From Rickettsiaceae bacterium (GTDB lineage: Bacteria > Pseudomonadota > Alphaproteobacteria > Rickettsiales > Rickettsiaceae): 9,864 nucleotides of DNA. Within the stretch, counting starts at the first letter, position 1. The number at the start of each line of letters is the position of its first letter. Both the position numbers and the translations under genes were made by a program. The notes below the pieces were generated by a model that saw only the letters and a list, made by a program, of their open reading frames with translations, made no database searches and was not told where the DNA came from. Below, in pieces: positions 1-5,868 of this stretch. The stretch is from the NCBI GenBank assembly GCA_021741085.1, contig JAIOYM010000043.1:1-9864 (forward strand), written 5' to 3'.

Positions 1-37
1 GGTAATCGTCCCCTAGAACCAAAGGGGTGAGAAGTAG
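1..37 (+). repeat. IS left inverted repeat
   Basis: The first 14 bases match the right end read inward with a single mismatch, and AGAAGTAG at 30-37 matches AGAAGTAG from the other end after a one-base gap. The outermost T expected for this family is probably base 0, just outside the window. Confidence 0.8.
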
Positions 38-64
38 AATTTTTTCCAATGGAAGAGGTTCTAT

Positions 65-331
65 ATGAAGAGATCGAAATTTAGTGACAGCCAGATTATT
101 GATGCTGTCAAACGGGTTGAATCTGGTATCGGTGTTCCAGATATTTGCCGCGAATTAGGCGTCAGTTCAGCTACTTTCTATAAGTGGCGTGCTAAATATG
201 GCGGAATGGATGTCTCCATGATGTCTAGGATGAAAGAGTTGGAAGAAGAGAACCGGCGCCTGAAGAAGATGTATCTTGAGGAAAAGCTCAAAGCCGAGAT
301 CGTCTCGGAGGCTCTCGAAAAAAAGTGGTGA
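65..331 (+). CDS. IS3-family transposase OrfA
   Basis: OrfA is the DNA-binding regulatory half of the IS3 transposase and binds the IS ends. This 88-residue protein has an N-terminal helix-turn-helix of the HTH_Tnp_1 type (about residues 8-45, recognition helix near SSATFYKWRAKYGG). A leucine-zipper-like coiled coil rich in E, K and L follows (about residues 55-85, starting at MKELEEENRRL) and serves multimerisation. The start is supported by the purine-rich Shine-Dalgarno GGAAGAGG at 51-58, six bases before the ATG. The gene ends in TGA just after the A7G slippery run, overlapping orfB. OrfA looks intact; only orfB is damaged. Family identity is clear from the characteristic sequence. The exact IS name cannot be given without a database search. 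Confidence 0.93.
   Translation: MKRSKFSDSQIIDAVKRVESGIGVPDICRELGVSSATFYKWRAKYGGMDVSMMSRMKELEEENRRLKKMYLEEKLKAEIVSEALEKKW
319..325 (+). other. programmed -1 frameshift site A-AAA-AAG
   Basis: The heptamer A AAA AAG (319-325) lies in the orfA frame immediately before its TGG TGA end. A -1 slip on it joins orfA residue K87 to the orfB frame at GTG 325, giving the OrfAB fusion transposase normal for IS3 elements. Slippery identity and frames were checked by codon counting; use of the site is inferred from the family. Confidence 0.85.
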
Positions 332-1152
332 GGCCGTCTCGCAGAAGGGAGATGGCCAAGAAGGTGGTCACGGATCGGGGTGTTTGCATTCGGGTTGTCT
401 GCAAAGCGTTTCGCATCAGCGAGTCTTGCTACCGCTACGAGCGTAAGCTCGATGCTGAGAACGTCGAGGTGGCCAACTGGCTGATTCGTTTGACAGATAA
501 CCATCGCAACTGGGGCTTCGGCCTTTGTTATCTGTATCTGCGTAATGTCAAAGGCTTCAAATGGAATCACAAGCGTGTCTATCGTATTTACAAGGAGTTG
601 GAGCTCAATTTACGGATCAAGCCTCGCAAACGCCTTGTGCGCGAGAAGCCAGAAGTCTTGACGGTGCCGCAAGGAATTAATCAAGTCTGGTCGATGGACT
701 TCATGCATGACCAACTGCAAGACGGCAGGACATTTAGGTTGCTCAATGTGATTGATGACTTCAACCGTGAGGCTTTGGGAATAGAGATTGACTTCTCTCT
801 GCCTTCAGAGCGTGTGATTCGGGAGCTAAAGCAGATTATTTCGTGGCGGGGTAAGCCCGAAGTCATTCGCTGTGATAACGGGCCTGAATACATCAGTGCA
901 GCAATACAGACATGGGCACAAGAGTGGGGAATCAGACTTGAATACATACAACCTGGCAAACCACAACAAAACGCTTATGTTGAACGATTCAATAGGACGG
1001 TGCGCTATGAACGGCTGTCACAGTACTAGTGGTCCGACCTTGCAGAAGTGCAAGACTTTGCAACGAAGTGGATGTAGTCTTACAACCATGACCGCCCGAA
1101 CATGGCCTTGGGCGGGTTCACACCTAAGCAGCGACTGGCCATGGCTGCATAA
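325..1152 (+). pseudogene. IS3-family transposase OrfB, interrupted by two TAG codons
   Basis: OrfB is the catalytic half of the transposase, with an HTH_21 linker and an rve integrase core. The frame runs from 325 to a natural TAA at 1150-1152, which would give 275 residues. TAG codons at 1027-1029 and 1075-1077 cut it after residue 234. Both fall where relatives have sense codons: after SQY (usually an aromatic or Leu) and in the WM-W-SYNHDRP motif, where TGG has become TAG. The reading frame is otherwise intact between and after the stops, with HDRPNMALGGFTPKQRLAM clearly readable. The DDE residues are all upstream of the stops: D125 (in WSMDFMHD), D184 (in RCDNGPEY) and E220 (in NAYVERFN), with the family's 35-residue spacing between the last two. 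The truncated protein lacks the final 41 residues and is probably inactive. Confidence 0.88.
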
Positions 1153-1157
1153 CGTTT

Positions 1158-1194
1158 CTACTTCTAACTCCCATGCAAAAGGGGAGGATTACCA
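1158..1194 (-). repeat. IS right inverted repeat
   Basis: Read inward on the minus strand it begins TGGTAATCCTCCCCT and contains AGAAGTAG at 1165-1158, mirroring the left end. It terminates in CA on the plus strand, as is usual for the IS3 family. Confidence 0.8.
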
Positions 1195-1206
1195 TTTTTC
1201 GTTTTT

Positions 1207-2301
1207 TTAGTTCGGCATGTTCAATACTTCAATAACAAAGTTTATTTGCTCATCACTTAAATGGGGCCCCATTGGTAAGCTCAACACCTCATCGGCTAAC
1301 GCAGAGGTCAAAGGGAATCTATCGCCTAAACCCATATTTAAATATGCAGGCTGTAGATGGGGCGGTTTAGGATAATGAATTAAAGTATCAATATCAAACC
1401 TTTCAAGTGTTGCCTTTAATTTTTCTCTTGATTTTGCCCGAACGACATACAGATGCCATACCGGTTCAGCCCATTCTGAAGTTAGCGGAAGAATGAGCCC
1501 AGAACGTTGAAGCCCAGCGTTATATAACGCGGCAATTTGAATTCTCCTATAGTTATCATTATTTAGTGAACTCAATTTGACCGATAGAAATGCAGCTTGT
1601 ACCTCGTCCAGCCTTGAATTTGATCCGATCATTTCATGCGCGTACTTTTTTACGCATCCATAATTTCTAAGCATTCTTAACTTTTTAGTCAACTCTAGAT
1701 CGTTGGTTGTAATGGCGCCGGCATCACCCAATGCGCCAAGATTTTTGCCTGGATAAAAGCTAAATGCAGCAGCATCACCCAAGCCCCCAACCCTTTCTCC
1801 TCTATATTTAGCGCCATGAGCTTGTGCAGCATCTTCAAGCACCTTTAAATTATAGTTTTTAGCAATTGCGTTGATAGCATTTATATCGGCCGGCTGACCA
1901 TATAAGTGCACAGGAATGATTGCTTTGGTACGTAACGTTATGGCTGATTCAATTTTCGACACATCAATATTGAAAGTTTTGGGGCAAGGCTCAACCCCAA
2001 CTGGAGTAGCACCAACAGAAGTAACGGCTAACCATGTTGCAATAAAAGTATTTGCCGGAACAATCACTTCATCCCCCTGACCAATTCCCCAAGCTTTTAA
2101 AACCAAAGCAAGAGCATCCAACCCATTGGCGACACTAATACAGAACTTGGTTCCACAATAGGACGCAAAAAGAGTTTCAAATCGCTCAACTTCATAACCT
2201 AATATAAGACTTCCAGAATCGAGCACCCTCTCAAACGCCAATACTAAGTCATCTCGATGTCGTCTGTTAATAGCATTTATATCTAAAAATGGAACTTTCA
2301 A
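1207..2301 (-). CDS. fdtB: dTDP-3-keto-6-deoxyhexose 3-aminotransferase (FdtB/QdtB type)
   Basis: This is a PLP-dependent sugar aminotransferase of the DegT/DnrJ/EryC1 family. It converts a dTDP-3-keto-6-deoxyhexose, the product of the adjacent ketoisomerase, to the 3-amino sugar using glutamate. At 364 residues it is full length. Visible features are VANGLDAL (57-64), the pyridine-contacting D157 in LEDAAQAHGA, the PLP lysine K186 in SFYPGKNLGALGDAG, and the VHLYGQPADI signature of sugar 3-/4-aminotransferases. The start is TTG at 2301, supported by a strong AGGGGG (2315-2310) eight bases upstream that lies inside the end of the preceding gene; only 5 bp separate the two genes, so translation is probably coupled. 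Its stop is 12 bp from the IS end. Pairing with an FdtA-like enzyme favours Fuc3N or Qui3N synthesis; the fdt versus qdt choice cannot be settled by eye. Confidence 0.85.
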   Translation of the reverse strand: MKVPFLDINAINRRHRDDLVLAFERVLDSGSLILGYEVERFETLFASYCGTKFCISVANGLDALALVLKAWGIGQGDEVIVPANTFIATWLAVTSVGATPVGVEPCPKTFNIDVSKIESAITLRTKAIIPVHLYGQPADINAINAIAKNYNLKVLEDAAQAHGAKYRGERVGGLGDAAAFSFYPGKNLGALGDAGAITTNDLELTKKLRMLRNYGCVKKYAHEMIGSNSRLDEVQAAFLSVKLSSLNNDNYRRIQIAALYNAGLQRSGLILPLTSEWAEPVWHLYVVRAKSREKLKATLERFDIDTLIHYPKPPHLQPAYLNMGLGDRFPLTSALADEVLSLPMGPHLSDEQINFVIEVLNMPN

Positions 2302-2306
2302 ATAAG

Positions 2307-2720
2307 TTACCCCCTAAGATTCATAAAATCTTCATAGCTTCGAATGTAATCTTCTTCATCATAAGGTTCGGAAGCTAAAACCATACACACCGCACCCGAT
2401 GAAAAGTTATCAACAAGTCTCCACATCATTGGACAGATATAGAGCCCAAAGTATGACCGATTCAAATGGAATCGCCTTATATTTACTCCATCATCAAGTT
2501 CTAAATCAAAACTACCTGACATCGCCACAACAAACTGATGAAGATTTTTATGGGCATGTGAACCACGATCCGCCCCACCAGGGATATCGTATAAATAATA
2601 TACGCGCCTAATATCAAAGGGGATTTGAATCGAATTTTCTATAAAAGTAAGACTCCCTCTTGGATCATTAATTTTAGGTAGACTAATTAAATTACATTGA
2701 CTCAAAGACCATATAGACAC
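2307..2720 (-). CDS. fdtA: dTDP-4-keto-6-deoxyglucose 3,4-ketoisomerase (FdtA/QdtA, WxcM-like cupin)
   Basis: This sugar 3,4-ketoisomerase shifts the keto group of dTDP-4-keto-6-deoxyglucose from C4 to C3, giving the substrate of the aminotransferase next door. It is a 137-residue single-domain cupin, normal for FdtA/QdtA/TylM3-type enzymes. Signatures are NDPRGSLTFIE (18-28), RRVYYLYDIPGG (38-49), and DRGSHAHK (51-58), whose H55 and H57 correspond to the catalytic histidine pair of the family. HQFVVAMSGSFDLELDDG follows. The start is GTG at 2720, overlapping the TAG stop of the upstream gtrA-like gene by one base (TAGTG) and preceded seven bases away by AGAGGGG. Whether the product has galacto (Fuc3N) or gluco (Qui3N) configuration depends on a few active-site residues that I cannot assign by eye, so the symbol is provisional. 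Confidence 0.85.
   Translation of the reverse strand: MSIWSLSQCNLISLPKINDPRGSLTFIENSIQIPFDIRRVYYLYDIPGGADRGSHAHKNLHQFVVAMSGSFDLELDDGVNIRRFHLNRSYFGLYICPMMWRLVDNFSSGAVCMVLASEPYDEEDYIRSYEDFMNLRG
2310..2315 (-). promoter_or_regulatory. Shine-Dalgarno AGGGGG deciding the TTG start of the aminotransferase
   Basis: AGGGGG on the minus strand lies eight bases before TTG 2301 and overlaps the last codons and stop of the ketoisomerase gene. No ATG is better placed, and the family's usual N-terminus (VPFLD) follows at once. Confidence 0.7.
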
Positions 2721-3097
2721 TAAATTACCCCTCTAGAAAAGAACCACTTATTAATAATGAAACTCAATGGAGTAATTAAAACTGCATTTACTAGTGGAGC
2801 AATTTGCTGACCAACGCAAAACCATAAAATAAGGATGTATAAAAAAAATAATCCAATTAAGTATTGTAAAAAATATAAAGCCTGAAACTGTATAAGTCGC
2901 CCCCATAATATACGTACCTTAAAAACATAGTAGCTATTTATAAAAAAGGCCATCAATATGCTGGCTAAAAAGGATATTGTGTAAGCTATGTAGTAATTAG
3001 AGAAGCTTAGTAAAACCAAATAAAGAAAGTAGCCAGTTAAAGTATTTAACCCTCCAGAAAATATGAATCGCCAGGTTTCATTGCTAATAGTTTTCAT
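2720..3097 (-). CDS. GtrA-family small membrane protein (putative polyprenyl-linked sugar flippase)
   Basis: GtrA-like proteins are small four-helix inner-membrane proteins, thought to flip undecaprenyl-phosphate-linked monosaccharides made by a partner GtrB-type transferase. From ATG 3097 the protein has 125 residues with four hydrophobic segments at about 9-31, 35-57, 68-93 and 99-120. Family marks include FIFSGGLNTLTGY near the N-terminus, FFINSYYVFK in the middle and FIINKWFFSR at the end. A TTG at 3103 would add two residues; neither start has a clear Shine-Dalgarno, and ATG is preferred because MKTISNETWRF matches usual family starts. It sits about 58 bp after the GT2 gene and overlaps the start of the ketoisomerase gene by one base. 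The immediate GtrB-type neighbour supports the pairing. Direct proof of flipping is limited for the family. Confidence 0.85.
   Translation of the reverse strand: MKTISNETWRFIFSGGLNTLTGYFLYLVLLSFSNYYIAYTISFLASILMAFFINSYYVFKVRILWGRLIQFQALYFLQYLIGLFFLYILILWFCVGQQIAPLVNAVLITPLSFIINKWFFSRGVI
2728..2734 (-). promoter_or_regulatory. Shine-Dalgarno AGAGGGG for the ketoisomerase GTG start
   Basis: AGAGGGG on the minus strand lies seven bases before GTG 2720 and inside the last codons of the upstream gene. This favours the GTG start over any internal codon and suggests coupled translation. Confidence 0.65.
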
Positions 3098-3155
3098 AAG
3101 CAAAATATTAAAAAGAAATGTTAATTTCCATTTATTGATTCTATTATTTTAAAAT

Positions 3156-4079
3156 TCAATATATCTCATCAATTACAGCGTAAGGATGCATATTAACCTC
3201 GTCAAAAATTCTCCAAATTATTTCACCGAGAACACCTAGCATTAGTATTATAAGACCAAGCAAAAAAGAAATTAGACTAACAACTGAAGCGTAGCCAGGC
3301 ACAGATATACTCCCTATTATTGCACTGACAACAACTATGGCTCCATAAACAAAACTGACAGTTGATACAATTAATCCTGCCAATGATATGAACCTTATCG
3401 GAAATACAGAAAACGCAAATATGGAATCTATCATTAACTTCCACTTTTTCCCAAATGTCCACCTTGATATACCATCCTTGCGAGCCTCCCTATTGTATTC
3501 GATTACACTAGGTTCATACCCAAGCCAGAAAGGTAGCAGGGGGAAGCTTACATGTTTACCAGCAGCCCTTAGGTAAAGAAGGAATTGTTTATCCATTAAT
3601 GCCAAATCAAACCCTTTTTTTGGGTATTTTTTAATTACAATTAAGCGCAAAATTGAGTAGTAGATAGCAGCGAAGAACCTGGTCATAAGAGGATCACTGC
3701 GATTAATTCTCTCACAAATTACATACTTTGCACCTTTAAGCCATCTATCAACCATTTCTGGTATCAATTCAGGGGGGTCCTGTAAATCTGCCGCGATAAA
3801 TAGAAAGCAATCACCTTGAACAAACTCAAGAGAAGATTTTATAGCAGATATTGCTCCAAAATTCCTGGTAAATTTAATAATTTTAATATTTGGATGGGAT
3901 ACTTTTAAGCCCCTAAGTATCAACAAGGAATTATCACCTGACCCATCATCTACACAAATATATTCAACTTCAATATCACGCTGATTTAACTGACACTCAA
4001 CAACACTTAACCTTGCAAACAATTTTGGCAATGAATGTGCGTTAAAGTATACTGGAATACATATCGAAATTTTTTTCAT
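3156..4079 (-). CDS. GT2 glycosyltransferase, GtrB/DPM1-like with two C-terminal TM helices
   Basis: This membrane-anchored family 2 glycosyltransferase should transfer a sugar from a nucleotide donor to polyprenyl phosphate on the cytoplasmic face. The 307-residue protein opens with the GT-A fold (KKISICIPVYFN, 2-13) and has the donor motif CVDDGSGDN (42-50) and the FTRNFG motif (70-75). The metal/acceptor motif follows as AADLQDPPELIPEM (96-109), then the C-terminal DGISRWTFGKKWKL typical of GtrB. Two membrane helices at about 229-256 and 263-290 precede a short soluble tail. Length and layout match GtrB and similar bactoprenol glucosyl transferases. The start ATG 4079 is followed directly by a conserved beta strand; a purine-rich AGAGCAGAGA precedes it. 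As the first gene of the leftward operon, its donor could be the 3-amino-3,6-dideoxyhexose made by the last two genes, but the donor is not proven by sequence. Confidence 0.88.
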   Translation of the reverse strand: MKKISICIPVYFNAHSLPKLFARLSVVECQLNQRDIEVEYICVDDGSGDNSLLILRGLKVSHPNIKIIKFTRNFGAISAIKSSLEFVQGDCFLFIAADLQDPPELIPEMVDRWLKGAKYVICERINRSDPLMTRFFAAIYYSILRLIVIKKYPKKGFDLALMDKQFLLYLRAAGKHVSFPLLPFWLGYEPSVIEYNREARKDGISRWTFGKKWKLMIDSIFAFSVFPIRFISLAGLIVSTVSFVYGAIVVVSAIIGSISVPGYASVVSLISFLLGLIILMLGVLGEIIWRIFDEVNMHPYAVIDEIY

Positions 4080-4129
4080 TCTCTGCTCTGTAAAATGAAT
4101 AGATTAAAAATTGAAGCAATTGTAATAAG

Positions 4130-4160
4130 ATTATATAGTCAAACTTACTCCATTGGAGTA
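4130..4160 (-). promoter_or_regulatory. candidate promoter of the GT2 operon with dyad over the -35 region
   Basis: On the minus strand a perfect TATAAT lies at 4135-4130, about 50 bp before the GT2 ATG. No good TTGACA sits at the right distance. Instead a perfect 7-bp inverted repeat TACTCCA-T-TGGAGTA (4146-4160) occupies the -35 position. The arrangement fits a regulator-controlled promoter, but the assignment is by pattern only. Confidence 0.4.
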
Positions 4161-4317
4161 TCACTGTTTGAAAATCTCTGTGTGTTGCGGAATGGAAAAC
4201 AATGAACTAATAATAAAAGCTTTTCTACTATTGATATTAGGCGGACAAAAGCCGGGTGCCGAGGCTTTCTTTGGAATCAATTTATGCTGTTGAAGAATTT
4301 TGAAATGAATTCGCAAC

Positions 4318-4334
4318 TGATCAAATATTGATCA
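4318..4334. promoter_or_regulatory. perfect dyad TGATCAA-ATA-TTGATCA, possible operator
   Basis: Two 7-bp arms are exact reverse complements around a 3-base spacer. The site lies in the middle of the divergent intergenic region, far from both start codons, and has no T-tract typical of a terminator. It is a candidate protein-binding site. Confidence 0.4.
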
Positions 4335-4481
4335 TACCTCAACGTGCTGTCTAGCGCCGATTGTAGACCTGGCTCTTGAGTCAGTTCCTAGATTTCACGA
4401 AAACAAATTATGCTTTTTAATTAGTTAAGATAAAGATGGGGACATACAACAAGAGCACAAACTCTGAGAGAACGACGAAGG

Positions 4482-4498
4482 CATCAATTGCTTTGATG
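4482..4498. promoter_or_regulatory. dyad CATCAA-N5-TTGATG, possible operator
   Basis: Perfect 6-bp arms flank a 5-base spacer. The arms share ATCAA...TTGAT with the dyad at 4318-4334, with a spacer of different length. This may reflect a related binding site or chance. Confidence 0.3.
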
Positions 4499-4698
4499 TT
4501 ACGCGCCATGGAATGTTTTAGAATGTTTCAATTTTAAAATACTTGGAGATGAAAAGTTCTGTCCGCGATCTACTACTTTCTAAAGACTTTTTAACGAAAT
4601 AATACAATTTCATTTAATATTTTGTATTAAAAAAACGTTGTATGTAACAAAAAATATTTTTTTATTTGTAAACCGCTGTCCCATTATTTGTGTTAATG

Positions 4699-4720
4699 TT
4701 AACTTTTTAAAGAAAGTTAA
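4699..4720 (+). promoter_or_regulatory. hairpin over the ACP ribosome-binding region
   Basis: TTAACTTT (4699-4706) and AAAGTTAA (4713-4720) are perfect reverse complements around a six-base loop, ending two bases before the ACP ATG. The only Shine-Dalgarno-like stretch for this gene, AGAAAG (4711-4716), lies in the loop and the descending arm. An overlapping competing dyad GTTAA-TG-TTAAC (4692-4703) uses the same ascending arm. Confidence 0.4.
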
Positions 4721-4722
4721 AA

Positions 4723-4953
4723 ATGAAAATTACAGAAGATCAAATCATTAATTTAATTGAGGATGCCCTTGGAATTCGAAAGGGTTTTTTAACTATAAAC
4801 AGTGATAATACATCAGTTTCGGAATGGGATAGTCTGGGTCAATTTGCAGTTTTGAGTGCTTTGGATAATGCCTTTAAAGATATAACTGAACACAAGCCAG
4901 AATTAGCAGAAGCCGTCTCAATTAAGAAAATTTTAGAAATAATTAACAATTAA
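4723..4953 (+). CDS. acyl carrier protein
   Basis: This is a 76-residue acidic four-helix carrier protein of the PP-binding family, which tethers the growing acyl chain to a 4'-phosphopantetheine arm. The attachment serine is S37 in SEWDSLGQFAVL, matching the family DSL motif. A hydrophobic helix and a C-terminal ALSIKKIL-like end (SIKKILEIINN) follow, typical of stand-alone ACPs. It differs from housekeeping AcpP, whose motif is GADSLDTVEL, so it is a dedicated carrier. It is the first gene of the rightward AT-rich cassette and lies 12 bp before the ketosynthase gene, its likely partner. A phosphopantetheinyl transferase is not encoded in the window. The start ATG lies just after a small hairpin that may limit ribosome access. 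Confidence 0.9.
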   Translation: MKITEDQIINLIEDALGIRKGFLTINSDNTSVSEWDSLGQFAVLSALDNAFKDITEHKPELAEAVSIKKILEIINN

Positions 4954-4965
4954 AGTTTTATTAGT

Positions 4966-5868
4966 ATGATAGATTCTTTTGAAATTAAAGATATTCAGTA
5001 CGAGCTGGGTGAGGAGAGTATAAATTTGCTTAATGAATATCCTAACTCAGTTAATCTTATTGACAAGACTGGTATTTTTACTGTTTATAAATCTAATGTT
5101 AACATTATTGACTTTGCTGCTAAGCCACTTAGTTCATTGCTTAATAAAAATAATGATATAAAAATTCAGTGTTTAATTACTGTGACTCAATCACATAATT
5201 ATTTTCTTCCTGGCTTGTCAAGTTTTATTCTCAATAAACTAAATATGGACAAAGATATTTACTGTATTGACACAAATCAAGGTTGTTCGGGTTTTGCGCA
5301 TGCATTATACTTGGCGAGCAAGTTACTATGTGATTTTGATAATATTGTAATTCTATGTGCTGACAAATATAGATCAAAATTATGTATTGATGATAGGTCT
5401 ACAAATTCAGTTTTTTCTGATTGTTCATCAGCAACACTTGTTGTGAAGAATGAAAATGGTCTACGCATAAAAAATAAATCCTATTCATTTGATGGGACTA
5501 GGGTGTCTTATTTGTATCAATCAATTGATGACGGATTAAACAACGGATTTTTACATATGTCCGGTCCTGAGTTGTGGGCTTACACAAGATCTCAAATATT
5601 ACCAAATATACGTATCATGATTCAAAACGGTAATATAGAATATTTATATTTACATCAAGCGAGCAAATTAGTATTTGAAGGTATAAAAAGCGGTTTAAAT
5701 GCTAGTATCAAAATGCCATACAATTACAACAAATATGGAAACACTGTTTCATCATCATTGCCGTTGTTGATTTCAGAAAATTTAATTTATTTCAATAAAA
5801 GCCCTTCATTACTTGCTGGTTTTGGAGTTGGACTTAACTCTATGATGTTGGAGTTAGGTGTTGAATGA
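4966..5868 (+). CDS. 3-oxoacyl-ACP synthase III (FabH-like ketosynthase)
   Basis: This thiolase-fold ketosynthase should condense an acyl-CoA starter with malonyl-ACP (or a substituted malonyl unit) to make a 3-oxoacyl-ACP. The 300-residue protein is slightly shorter than FabH. The KASIII triad is intact by position and motif: C107 in DTNQGCSGFAHAL, H230 in YLYLHQASKL and N259 in YNKYGNTVSSSLP. It also has the FabH-like KTGI near residue 34, FSDCSSATLVV (150-160) and the GFGVGLNSMML end. The gene follows the ACP by 12 bp with no strong Shine-Dalgarno and overlaps the SDR start by ATGA. In flagellin-glycan and O-antigen loci such enzymes work with an ACP and reductase to make 3-hydroxyacyl groups on amino sugars. 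Starter and extender specificity cannot be read from sequence. Confidence 0.9.
   Translation: MIDSFEIKDIQYELGEESINLLNEYPNSVNLIDKTGIFTVYKSNVNIIDFAAKPLSSLLNKNNDIKIQCLITVTQSHNYFLPGLSSFILNKLNMDKDIYCIDTNQGCSGFAHALYLASKLLCDFDNIVILCADKYRSKLCIDDRSTNSVFSDCSSATLVVKNENGLRIKNKSYSFDGTRVSYLYQSIDDGLNNGFLHMSGPELWAYTRSQILPNIRIMIQNGNIEYLYLHQASKLVFEGIKSGLNASIKMPYNYNKYGNTVSSSLPLLISENLIYFNKSPSLLAGFGVGLNSMMLELGVE

Larger units (their letters stand above)
1..1194 (+). mobile_element. IS3-family insertion sequence, IS407-group type, inactivated
   Basis: This is a complete or nearly complete IS of about 1.2 kb with the standard IS3 layout: orfA (HTH plus leucine zipper), an overlapping orfB (DDE integrase domain) in the -1 frame, and a slippery A7G run at the overlap. 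Imperfect terminal inverted repeats are visible, with GGTAATCgTCCCCT on the left and GGTAATCcTCCCCT read inward from the right. IS3-family elements normally start with TG and end with CA. The right end finishes ...GATTACCA at 1194, so the matching first T should lie one base before the window. IS407-group assignment rests on the OrfA sequence style (WRAKYGGMDVS, LEEENRRLKKMY) and the length. IS407-type elements usually duplicate 4 bp of target; the right flank begins TTTT, but the left flank is not visible. The element ends 12 bp beyond the stop of the convergent aminotransferase gene, so that gene was not disrupted. Confidence 0.9.
4080..4722. other. divergent intergenic region, non-coding
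   Basis: About 640 bp separate the leftward sugar operon from the rightward acyl cassette. I find no convincing gene: open stretches are short (for example 4192-4293, 33 codons) and lack recognisable protein features. The DNA contains at least four perfect dyads (4146-4160, 4318-4334, 4482-4498, 4699-4720), listed separately, and is very AT-rich from about 4590 to 4722. No JUMPstart/ops-like GGCGGTAGCGT element was seen. This is the natural location for promoters of both operons. Confidence 0.75.

Noticed and set aside
178..570. Minus-strand open frame of 130 codons inside the IS
   Set aside because: It is antisense to orfA/orfB, whose identity is clear. It has no family features and no ribosome-binding site.
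872..1210. Plus-strand open frame of 112 codons across the end of orfB
   Set aside because: It is a shifted frame of the transposase 3' end. The correct frame reads through the two TAG codons with recognisable IS3 motifs.
2399..2611. Plus-strand open frame opposite the ketoisomerase gene
   Set aside because: Antisense shadow of a well-supported gene with no recognisable features.
3277..3576. Open frames on both strands inside the GT2 gene
   Set aside because: They are alternative-frame shadows of the GtrB-like coding sequence and do not resemble proteins.
4248..4268. AAAGCC-N9-GGCTTT inverted repeat as a terminator
   Set aside because: The stem is only 6 bp with a 9-base loop and no proper T-run, and no gene ends nearby on either strand.
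4192..4293. 33-codon frame starting MENNELIIKAFLLLILGG in the intergenic region
   Set aside because: It is short, lacks a spaced Shine-Dalgarno and matches nothing I recognise. In AT-rich DNA this length is expected by chance, so it is not annotated.
4549..4605. Short frame MKSSVRDLLLSKDFLTK in the intergenic region
   Set aside because: It has 18 codons, its GGAG directly abuts the ATG, and it has no family resemblance.
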